Made by a program: the position numbers and the translations under genes. From Granulicella pectinivorans (GTDB taxonomy: Bacteria; Acidobacteriota; Terriglobia; Terriglobales; Acidobacteriaceae), in the NCBI RefSeq assembly GCF_900114625.1, contig NZ_FOZL01000001.1, forward strand, positions 682,001 through 746,000: a stretch of 64,000 bases of DNA. Reading direction: 5' to 3'. Below are positions 17,001 through 24,500 of this stretch, piece by piece. The notes beneath the pieces are model-generated. The model was not told where the DNA came from. It saw nothing but the letters and a program-made list of their open reading frames with translations, and did not search any database. Position 1 is the stretch's first letter. Each line of letters starts with the position of its first letter.

Positions 17001-17449
17001 GTTGCGACACTGGCCTGATCGGACTGCAGCACGGCGGGGGCCGAGATCACGGTCACCGTCTCGGTCACCGAGGACACTTCGAGACGCACGTCTACGCGAC
17101 GCTGCGAGTTGGGCTGAATGATGACACCCTGCGAGGTGACGCCTTTGAAGCCGGGTGCGGTTACCGCGATGGAGTAGTTTCCGGGGGCGAGGTTGGTGAA
17201 GAGATAGTGGCCTTCCTGGTCGCTCGCGATCTTCGTGACGATGTTGGTTGCGGTGCTGGTCGCTTCGACGGAGGCGCCCACCACGGCACCTCCCGAAGAG
17301 TCCGTCAGATTACCCACCAGCGTGCCATAGAGGACCTGGCAGAGAGCGATCGGCGTGAGGGCAAAAGCGAAGACGAGGGTGAACAGCAGGAGCGAAGACC
17401 GGGAGATGGCCTGGGGCTGGATTTCGTTAGAACTCTTGCAAGTGTGCAT
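14087..17449 (-). CDS. TonB-dependent receptor, Oar-like
   Basis: 1120 residues. Signal segment (SSLLLFTLVFAFALTPIALC then Q), carboxypeptidase-regulatory-like domain (LYGTLVGNLTDSSGGAVVGA), plug (SDTLVSNVNGVSDTNNNTRI) and a large barrel ending in the typical C-terminal aromatic strand QRTMRLSARFNF. It should transport a large or complexed ligand across the outer membrane with TonB energy. ATG at 17449 is fixed by GGAGG six bases upstream; the frame is open further but without support. Downstream is an SGNH esterase, and divergently transcribed upstream is a LacI regulator, which points to a carbohydrate ligand. Two operator-like palindromes lie in the intergenic region. Confidence 0.95.
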   Translation of the reverse strand: MHTCKSSNEIQPQAISRSSLLLFTLVFAFALTPIALCQVLYGTLVGNLTDSSGGAVVGASVEATSTATNIVTKIASDQEGHYLFTNLAPGNYSIAVTAPGFKGVTSQGVIIQPNSQRRVDVRLEVSSVTETVTVISAPAVLQSDQASVATQLEAAQLETLPGGPGPGMRNVQSLYTIVPGFSPPVLGHSESGTPSDTLVSNVNGVSDTNNNTRIDGASSIYAWVPDVAAYIPSTEAIQSVDIVTNSFDAEQGLAAGAIVNIATKSGTNQYHGTAWEYNTISALAARNYFLPVTQLHVPKYILNQFGVNFGGPIMRNKAFFFANWERSRRSQNQSGFQTVPTLAMRAGNFQGTGTTIYDPSTGNPDGTGRQPFANNIIPASRFAFAANQMLSLLPAPNVTTSALSSNFFTSASGQYTRDIVDSRVDYKPSSKSSTFLRYGVQKSSLFDPQPLGKAGGTPADGGQPGNAPSIFQAVGLGGTYAFTSNVFADANMGFSRVGLATANTDLDQNYGLTFLQIPGTNGPSPLQAGFPAFIFSGLSSLGNPSAPNPQLYHDNTYTVAANLTWTKRTHSLRFGMEYQHYNVNHFQPQNTYGPRGGFTFTGGLTSLKGGAATNSYNSFADFLLGLPQAMGKDTQFLNPGTLRESVWAFYARDQWQMTNSLTLTYGIRYEVYPFATRDHFGGNAYDPLTGNVYLGGLGGVSKTAGINAGKGNFAPRIGLAYRLGEKTVIRGGYGMTVNPDSFRNMLVAYPAVISQTYSGASSYLAAGSLATGIPAATFPDISTGVLPIPLTLTTTTYPHNYRRGYIESYNIAIQRDLFKGFTLQTTYVGTLSIREVVALNLNAAAPGTGTAGGALYKSLGTTAAITQETPMGTASYNGLQTMLKKRFAHGNTIGMNYTYSRSLNNYADNSDATPLVSYMPAYSKNFGLSGFDRKHNLQLYSNTALPFGKNQRYLTHGVLSYIAGGWQLNNLISRTSGTPFTVSASASSLNAPGNSQFANQVLPTVRILGGHGVGNPYFDTNAFAPVTTAAFGNASKNSLRGPGYFNWNLGLSKGFSFRDRYNFQIRGEAFNLTNTPTFGNPGANVSNVTTTNGVQNLNGFGIITSASNQRTMRLSARFNF

Positions 17450-17574
17450 GACTTGCCTCCATAACATTTCGTTTTTCGAATCTCTTGCTTCCGGTCTGCC
17501 TCGAAGCCTCTGCGAGCTTCCTCCATGGGCCGAACCTGGAAGCATTCCCTGTTGCCTGCCGTGAGGAGGTTTCA

Positions 17575-17586
17575 GGGAACGTTTCC
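17575..17586. promoter_or_regulatory. LacI-type operator candidate
   Basis: GGGAACGTTTCC is symmetric at five of six base pairs with a central CG, the form of LacI-family operators. It lies in the divergent region between the receptor and the LacI gene. Confidence 0.4.
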
Positions 17587-17666
17587 ATACACGCGACTCA
17601 ACACACTCCGCGCTGCCGCTCCTCCAAGGGGAATGCACATGCGATCCCACTCAAAATGAACAAAAT

Positions 17667-17680
17667 ATGAACCGATTCAT
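17667..17680. promoter_or_regulatory. LacI-type operator candidate
   Basis: ATGAACCGATTCAT has ATGAA/TTCAT arms and a central CG, close to the classic TGAAnCGnTTCA pattern. It lies upstream of both divergent genes and could serve autoregulation as well as control of the receptor. Confidence 0.45.
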
Positions 17681-17825
17681 TGAAGCGGCATAATACTGCT
17701 CCATGGGGAACGGGCTTGTCAATATCTCTTTTCCGCAGAATTCTAGAGGGGAGTCTTGGTGGACTGCACGGGGCGCGCACCTTTCGATATATGATCGGTG
17801 GCATCTTTATGAACGAGTTCATTCC

Positions 17826-18893
17826 ATGCCGCTGACGATTCGGGATGTTGCCAAGAGAGCCATGGTTTCGGTAGGCAGCGTGTCCAATGTGCTGAACAAC
17901 CGGGATTCCGTGAAGCCTTCGGTTCGCGCCAAAGTGGAGAAGGCCATCGAGGATCTTGGCTATCATCCCAATCGACGGGCACAGCTCCTGGCGCGGAAAC
18001 CGAATCCTGTGTTGTCGTTCGTTTTGAGCAACCGCGAGTTGTACGATCCGTTCCACTCACGGATTCTCGAGGGTGTAAGCAAGTACTGCGAGGACTCCGG
18101 CTTCTTCGTTCTCTTCTCAAAGCTGCACTACGCCGCGAGTGAGACGGTCGGCAGGCTGCAACTGCCTGCTGCGGTCCGGACGAACGGCATGTCGGAGTGC
18201 GTGCTTCTTGCCGGCGTGAACTATCCCAATCTCATCGAGGCCCTGGAGCAGCAAAATATCCCCCACATCCTCTTCGCGAACAATCTCGTGAGCCCCGCGC
18301 CGATGGGGGTGTCCGATCAGGTTCTCTTCGACGATGTGGCGGCTGCTCGCAATGCGACACGGTATCTGATCGAGCTGGGGCATGAAGCCATCTGGTACAT
18401 CGGCGATACGGCCCTGCCCTGGTTTGAGCGCCGCTACCAGGGCTACCTTGCCGCGATGCGCGAGGCGAAGTTGAAGCCGCGTGCGCAGACCGCGGCGATC
18501 TCCGACGATCGCTTCGTGAATGGGTTCCGTTGGGCCTCGAGCATCGTGAAGGCGAAGCAGCCTTTGACCGCGATCTTTGCGGCCACCGACGAGGTGGCCT
18601 ATGGCTGCTGGGAGTGTCTGCAACAGCTCTCCATCGGCGTTCCCGACCAGGTAAGCCTCATCGGTTTCGACGATCAGCGCGGTCCGTATAAAGGGCTCGG
18701 ATTGACGACGGTGCGTGTGGAAGCGGAGACCATCGGCATCGAGATGGCGAAGATGGCGATCGAGAAGATTCGATCGACCGAGAAACAACAGCCCCAGGTT
18801 GTGGTGCCGACGGTACTGATGAAACGCGGCACATGCCAGCCCCCACCCGACAATCCGGGTCGGGTGCCTGTTTCGCCGCGCGATGCTCGCTAG
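17826..18893 (+). CDS. LacI-family transcriptional regulator
   Basis: 355 residues. The N-terminal helix-turn-helix and hinge are canonical (MPLTIRDVAKRAMVSVGSVS, NVLNNRDSVKPSVRAKVEKA, IEDLGYHPNRRAQLLARKPN), followed by a periplasmic-binding-like effector domain (about 60-340) containing IFAATDEVAYGC and VSLIGFDDQRG. Such regulators usually respond to a sugar or sugar phosphate. Upstream codons to 17703 are in frame but lie before the DNA-binding domain, so ATG 17826 is preferred. It is divergent from the receptor/esterase operon and two operator-like palindromes occur between them. Confidence 0.93.
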   Translation: MPLTIRDVAKRAMVSVGSVSNVLNNRDSVKPSVRAKVEKAIEDLGYHPNRRAQLLARKPNPVLSFVLSNRELYDPFHSRILEGVSKYCEDSGFFVLFSKLHYAASETVGRLQLPAAVRTNGMSECVLLAGVNYPNLIEALEQQNIPHILFANNLVSPAPMGVSDQVLFDDVAAARNATRYLIELGHEAIWYIGDTALPWFERRYQGYLAAMREAKLKPRAQTAAISDDRFVNGFRWASSIVKAKQPLTAIFAATDEVAYGCWECLQQLSIGVPDQVSLIGFDDQRGPYKGLGLTTVRVEAETIGIEMAKMAIEKIRSTEKQQPQVVVPTVLMKRGTCQPPPDNPGRVPVSPRDAR

Positions 18894-18906
18894 GCCCAAA
18901 TGAAAC

Positions 18907-18934
18907 GCGGCTGCCTGGAGAGCCAGGCAGCCGC
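18907..18934 (-). terminator. bidirectional terminator between LacI gene and GMC gene
   Basis: GCGGCTGCCTGG and CCAGGCAGCCGC form a perfect 12-bp stem around AGAG. On the minus strand it is followed by TTTCATTT, so it mainly serves the GMC gene, while it also lies just after the LacI stop. Confidence 0.75.
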
Positions 18935-18956
18935 GATGGGGTACTGCGGAGGGCGC

Positions 18957-20660
18957 TTAGATCTCCCCCAGCTTCATCTGCTTGACAGCGTAGTCGCAGG
19001 CACGCGCCGTCATCGCCATGTAGGTCAGCGATGGGTTCTGGCATCCGGACGACACCATGAAGGAGCCGTCGGTGACGAACAGGTTCTTGACGTCGTGCGC
19101 CTGATTCCAGCGGTTCAGCACCGAGGTCTTCGGATCGTGGCCCATGCGTGCCGAGCCCATCTCGTGGATCCCTTCGCCCGGGGCGGAGGGTGAGTTGCGC
19201 AGCGTGATCTCTTTAGCCCCGGCGGCTTCGAGCATCTCTGCCGCCGTCACCTGCGCGTCCTTGAAGGTCTCCCACTCGTTGCTGCGCCACTTCGCGCTGA
19301 TTCTCATTGCGGGAATACCCCAGGCGTCGACCTTGGTCTTGTCGAGCTCCATGCGGTTGTCGGGGTGCGAGAGACACTCGGCAAAGCTCGCGAAGCTGAA
19401 GCGCCATGGCCCGGGCTGACGCAGAGAATGCTTGAAGTCCGCGCCGAAGCCCGGCATCTCGCTGCCACGGCCCCAGTCGTCGCGACCGCCGCCGCCCTGG
19501 AAACCATAGCCACGGATGAACTTCGGATGCTTGTCCTTGATATTGCGGAAACGCGGCACGTAGATGCCGTTGGGACGGTTGCCCAGCTGCACGCGGTCTT
19601 CGTGGCCGGGGATGATGCCCGACGCGCCGCTGCCCATCATGTGGTCCATGAGGTTGCGGCCAAGCTGTCCACTGGAGTTGGCGAGGCCGTTCGAGAACTC
19701 CGGGGTCTTCGAGTTCATGAGGATGCGCGCCGACTCCAAGGTCGAAGCGCAGAGGAACACGACCTTCGCGTGGAACTCTATCGTCTGCCTGGTCTGGGCA
19801 TCGATGACGCGCACGCCGGTGACGCGGCGAGTCTTCGTGTCGAAGATGAGACTGTGAACCACGCTGAACGGCCGCATGGTCAGCTTACCGGTCGCCTCGG
19901 CCGCAGGGAGCGTGGAGTGCAGGCTGCTGAAGTAGGAGCGTGTGATGCATCCTCGCGCGCATGGCCCGCACTGATGGCAGGCGGTGCGGCCACGATGATC
20001 CTTCGTGAGGATGGCGGTGCGGCCGATGGTGAGGCGGCGATCGGGAAACTTCTGCGCAATGACGTCGCGCATATGAATCTCGGCGCAGTTGAGCTCCATG
20101 GGCGGCAGAAACTTGCCGTCGGGGAGCTGAGGCAGGTTCTCGGCCTGACCGCTGACTCCGATGAAGTCCTCCACGTAGTCGTACCAGGGCTCGATGTCCT
20201 TGTAGCGGATGGGCCAGTCGACGGCGACGCCATCCTTGAGATTCCCCTCGAAATCGATGTCGCTCCAGCGATAGCTCTGCCGGCCCCACATGACCGAGCG
20301 CCCGCCCACATGGCGGCCACGCAGGAAGAGATAGGGCTGATCCGGCGGTGTGGTGTAGGGGTTCTCAAGATCGTCGACGAAGAACTTCGCGTTCCACTCG
20401 TCGCCAATGTGCTTCTGCCGTTCGCGGTGAACATCGTCGTACTTGCGGTCGCGCATGCCGCGGAACTTCATCTGCCAGACAGGAACGTGTTCGACATAGT
20501 CCCTCTCCGGCACGATGGTCTGGCCGGCTTCGAGCACAAGCGTCTGAAGACCCTTCTCGGTGAGCTCCTTGGCGGCCCATCCGCCGGTGATGCCGGATCC
20601 GATGACAATGGCGTCGTAGGTGTTGGTGTTTCCGGTCTGGATATTCGTTGTCATGTTCAT
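18957..20660 (-). CDS. GMC-family sugar/alcohol dehydrogenase, FAD subunit
   Basis: 567 residues. FAD-binding Rossmann motif IVIGSGITGGWAAKEL near the N-terminus, second FAD region GGRSVMWGRQSYRWSD, and C-terminal GMC block MGHDPKTSVLN plus NLFVTDGSFM, with the active-site His in GIHEMGSARMG. A Cys cluster (CHQCGPCARGC) suggests an iron-sulfur or metal site as in membrane-associated gluconate/sorbitol-type dehydrogenases. Family enzymes oxidise sugars, sugar acids or polyols and pass electrons to the respiratory chain. ATG 20660 has AGGTGG four bases upstream and overlaps the TGA of the small-subunit gene (ATGA), so the two are translationally coupled. No cytochrome c subunit gene is next to them. 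Confidence 0.92.
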   Translation of the reverse strand: MNMTTNIQTGNTNTYDAIVIGSGITGGWAAKELTEKGLQTLVLEAGQTIVPERDYVEHVPVWQMKFRGMRDRKYDDVHRERQKHIGDEWNAKFFVDDLENPYTTPPDQPYLFLRGRHVGGRSVMWGRQSYRWSDIDFEGNLKDGVAVDWPIRYKDIEPWYDYVEDFIGVSGQAENLPQLPDGKFLPPMELNCAEIHMRDVIAQKFPDRRLTIGRTAILTKDHRGRTACHQCGPCARGCITRSYFSSLHSTLPAAEATGKLTMRPFSVVHSLIFDTKTRRVTGVRVIDAQTRQTIEFHAKVVFLCASTLESARILMNSKTPEFSNGLANSSGQLGRNLMDHMMGSGASGIIPGHEDRVQLGNRPNGIYVPRFRNIKDKHPKFIRGYGFQGGGGRDDWGRGSEMPGFGADFKHSLRQPGPWRFSFASFAECLSHPDNRMELDKTKVDAWGIPAMRISAKWRSNEWETFKDAQVTAAEMLEAAGAKEITLRNSPSAPGEGIHEMGSARMGHDPKTSVLNRWNQAHDVKNLFVTDGSFMVSSGCQNPSLTYMAMTARACDYAVKQMKLGEI

Positions 20661-21301
20661 CGCGCCACCTCCGCGAGGGGAGCGCATCCGGCGTGTTTCA
20701 ACGGAACGATGTCCCTGTCCAGCTCCTGCGTGAAACCAATGTCCGTCGTGTAGTAGCCGGCCAGCGTCAGCTTCTTCATCTGGTAGAAGAAGTTCATCGG
20801 CGGCGGCGCGGACGTTTGTTTGACAGCGTGAGTTTGCTGCAGAGAAGCGTTGACCTGCGGTTGCGTCGCGGGCGTCAGCATCGCCTTCTTCTGGCGGGCG
20901 GCAAATTCCATGGCTTCCGCATCCAGTTCCGTGAGGATCTCCGTCTGTTGCGCGGGAGTACACGCGACGAAGGCTGCGGAGAATTTCTTTTTGCTGCGCG
21001 CGTCGACGTCGGCCAGACCGGCGAGAAACTGCCTGGTCTCCGCGGGCTCGAACCACTCGGTCAACAGGAGGTCGATGAACTCGTTGACCTTCGCGGCCTG
21101 GGCACCGGGTGTGTCGGTCGCCGGGATGATCATCTCGGCAATCGTGGTGACGGTGGCATTCTGTGCAGCGTTCAGGGTCCTGAGCCCGGTCGATTGAGCG
21201 ACCTGTGCGCTTGCATCCTGGATGACAGCCAGGGCCTCCAGCGGGAAAGCAGAGATTGCGGCGGCTGAGCCCAGCAACCTCAGTACTTCACGTCGATCCA
21301 T
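20657..21301 (-). CDS. gluconate 2-dehydrogenase subunit 3-like protein
   Basis: 214 residues. It begins MDRREVLRLLGSAAAISAFP, a twin-arginine-like signal (RR followed by a hydrophobic stretch), so the complex is probably folded in the cytoplasm and exported. The body matches the small subunit of periplasmic GMC dehydrogenases (VTTIAEMIIPATDTPGAQAA, VNEFIDLLLTEWF), which is needed for maturation or export of the FAD subunit. ATG at 21301 is supported by GGAG five bases upstream, in preference to an earlier in-frame start at 21322. The stop overlaps the start of the FAD subunit. Confidence 0.9.
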   Translation of the reverse strand: MDRREVLRLLGSAAAISAFPLEALAVIQDASAQVAQSTGLRTLNAAQNATVTTIAEMIIPATDTPGAQAAKVNEFIDLLLTEWFEPAETRQFLAGLADVDARSKKKFSAAFVACTPAQQTEILTELDAEAMEFAARQKKAMLTPATQPQVNASLQQTHAVKQTSAPPPMNFFYQMKKLTLAGYYTTDIGFTQELDRDIVPLKHAGCAPLAEVAR

Positions 21302-21540
21302 GGATACTCCGATTGGGGACAATCCCCTGTTGAGTCGGCAAAGTTAACCGTCTCTCTGCATATGTTTTATCGCGGCATCTTGTTCAGGGAAAATTTCAGC
21401 ATGCGTTTCCCGACCAGTGCGCGGCTGGGTAGCCATTGTAGCGCGCGCCTCTATCGTCGAGATAGTCATGGAGAGGGGTCGCAAAACGGTCTGCATGGGG
21501 ATAGAAAAGGCAGGGCCGCGCGTTTGCGGTTCGGTGCTGC

Positions 21541-21575
21541 GCTGCGAGACGCGGAGAGCTTCCGCGTCTCGCAGC
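21541..21575 (-). terminator. 15-bp hairpin after TIG lipoprotein gene
   Basis: GCTGCGAGACGCGGA and its exact complement TCCGCGTCTCGCAGC flank a five-base loop, 14 bases after the lipoprotein stop in the leftward direction. No T-tract follows. It also insulates the divergent side toward the dehydrogenase operon. Confidence 0.55.
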
Positions 21576-21588
21576 TTTACCGCTGAGC

Positions 21589-24500
21589 CTACTGCACCGT
21601 GAGGGTGACGGTGTTCGATGCCGGCGATCCCGGGTTCTGGCAGGTGATGTTGATGGTGCCCGCCGTGGCGATGTCAGCGGCACCCACAGCCATCGTCAGA
21701 TGCTGTGCATCGACGAAGGTGGTGGTGTAGGCGACACCGTTCCACAGGACGCTGGCTCCGGGGATGAATCCGGTTCCGGTCACGGTGACGAGCTGGTTTC
21801 CGCTACCGACGGCGAGTGAGCCGGTACCGGCAGCCGTGAGGGTTGGCGCGCTGTTGGCGGAGGCCTCCGCAGGCAGCACGAAGGCACCGCGCAGCAGCAT
21901 GATCTGCGTGGTGGTGGTGGAGCCGGAGTTCGAGGAGAGGAGCAGGGCGATACCATCCTGGCCCCACCGAATACCGGGCACCGACTGGACATAGCCGCTG
22001 CCCGTTGGGAGCAGGACCGAGTCTTCGAGGACAAAATGCTGCGAGTCGAAGCGCTCCAGCACGACCGCCCAGGTTCCGGCGGTATTGATCCCGAAGACGA
22101 AGCTCTTCTTCGTGCTCTGGTAGGGAATCGCTCCGGCCCCGCTGAGGCCATAGCCATAGGGTCCAGGGCCGAGCGGCAGAACGCCAAGCTGCGTTGGCAG
22201 TGTCGTGGTCGGATCGATGATTCCCCCTGCGGAGCCGAAGATGAGGCCCTGATCGAGTGCGAGCGAGCCGCTGAAACCACCCATGCCGAGCATGGTGCTG
22301 CCATCGATCATGTGAACGCCGGCGCTATCGACGGTGTAACGGTAGAACTCCGAACCAGTGGATTGATTGTCATAGATATAGGCGTGGCCGGAGTCGGGGA
22401 AGACGGCATTGTTGTAGCCGAGAGCCGAGTTTGGACGCGTGGTTGCTGTGGTTCCGGTGAAGTCGAGGATGCCAACGTTGTCGACTGCGACACTGTTCTC
22501 CAAACCGGGAATAGCGGCCAGACCGTTGGCCGAGACCGGGCCGCCAAAGTAACCGGTGGAGACCAGAGGGATGGTCGCATCGACCGTCTGCGAAGCCGTA
22601 TTGAAGCGAGCGAGGGAGTGCGCACCACTGAGAGCGATGTAGACGTACTTTCCGCCAGGGCTCTCGACGAGCAGGTTCGGCTCACTGCCGACCGCGACCG
22701 TCGTGCCTGCGGTGCCGGTCAGAGGATCGATGGCAACAATGCTGTTGCCGGTCGGTGTTGTCGAGGAGCTGGGAAGAACGGCGACCAGCTTCCGGATGTA
22801 GGGATCGTAGACCATCGCATTCGCGGAGATGGGCAACAGGCTGTAGAGGCTGACGTTCAGATTGCCAGAGGCTCCGCCGCCGGGAGCAGGGTTGGAGACC
22901 GAGACCGCCGCCGAACCCAGCGTCTTGAGCAGTGAACTATCGACGGTCGCCGTCAACTGGCTGGAGCTCACCATAGAGGTGGACAAGGCGGTTCCATTCC
23001 AGTTCACGACCGATGCGGCATTGAAGCCGCTTCCATTGACGGTCAGCGTGGTCGCGGTCGAGCCGGTGACGATCGCGTTTGGCGACAGGCTGGTGATCGA
23101 CGGGACCGGCGCATAGAGAGAACCGCTGGCGGTGGTGGTGGAGACGACCATGTTGTTGGTCGTAATTGGATCGTAGGTTTGAGAATCGACCGTGGCCGAG
23201 ACCTGCGCGACTCCGGAGACCGAAGGCGTTGCCGTCACGGTAAGGGTCGCTGTAGCTCCATTGGCAAGGCTGCCAAGGTTACAGTAGAGGACGCCCGCTC
23301 CGTTGCAGGTACCCTGCGAGACCGTGGACGAGCCGTAGAGCAGAGCCGCGGGCAAGCTCGTGCCCAGGACCACTCCGTTCGCCGTGCTCGTGCCAAGGTT
23401 CTTCACCTGGACGGTGTAGGTGAATGCGGTTCCAGTGGTCACCGTGGCCGGCAGTTGCGTGGTCACCTGCAGGTCAGCCGGGGTGGAACTGGTGTCCTTG
23501 ACGACGCTGCCGTGCAGAAGGAAGAGCTGGGTCTGGGTGTGGAAGGCCAGACCGTCCTGTCCCCAGCGGACGAGATCGGCCGGGGTGCCGCTTGAGCCCA
23601 GGCTGCTGGCGATGGCACCGATGCCGTTGACGCCGATGGTGGCGACCGGCAGGAAGGTGGTCTCGTCGTAGCCGATCAACTGCACCGTCGAACCGCCGTA
23701 GTTGTTGACGACGACCCAGGCACGATTGAGGGAAGAGTCGGAGTAGATGGGTCCGGAGGCCGGGGAGAGGCTGGTGGAGTAGGAAGCGGTAGTGGAGAAC
23801 TGGCCCAGCGTGGCACCGGTCGTCGGGTCCGTAACAAGACCGTTCGGCGTGTAGAGGCGACCGTTGTCGTACTGGATGGTCGACCCGGCGGCGCTGGAGT
23901 TGAGCTGCTTGTAGCCGGTGATGCCGGTGCTGTCGACGGTCAGTTGATAGACATAGTTGCCCACGGCGTAGGCAGCGAGATAAAGCGTGGATGCCGAGGT
24001 GCCGAAGGTGAGAGCTCCGCTGTTGGAACTGAAGTAGGTGGAGAGGCCGGTGCTGGTCTTCGGCCGGGCTACCCCGGAGTCGAAGATGGTGACCACGCCG
24101 TTGCTGCCGTACACCGCAACCGAGTTCGGCTGGCCAGGAAGCGCGGCGAGACCGGAGGCTGTGTAAGGCGGGTTGTAGACGCCCGTGCTGCCACCAAGCG
24201 TGAACTGGACGCCTGCGACTCCGGCGGTGAGGTCCACCTGGCGGACAGCGCCGGCTCCATTGAGACCGACGAAGGCCTGCGTCCCGTCCGTCGAGAGCAC
24301 AAGACGGGTGGGTTCGCTGCCGACGTAGATCTTCTTCTGGATGGCGCTGGTGATGGGGTCGATCGCCACGAGACTGTTGGCCAGTCCAGGACCACCCGAA
24401 CCGGCGATAGTGGCATAGAGCAGGCCATCTTTCGCGTTGTAGGCGAGACCGTTGATCGGCAGAGCGAGATAGGTGTTGAAGGGCACCGTCGTCGAGGGCA

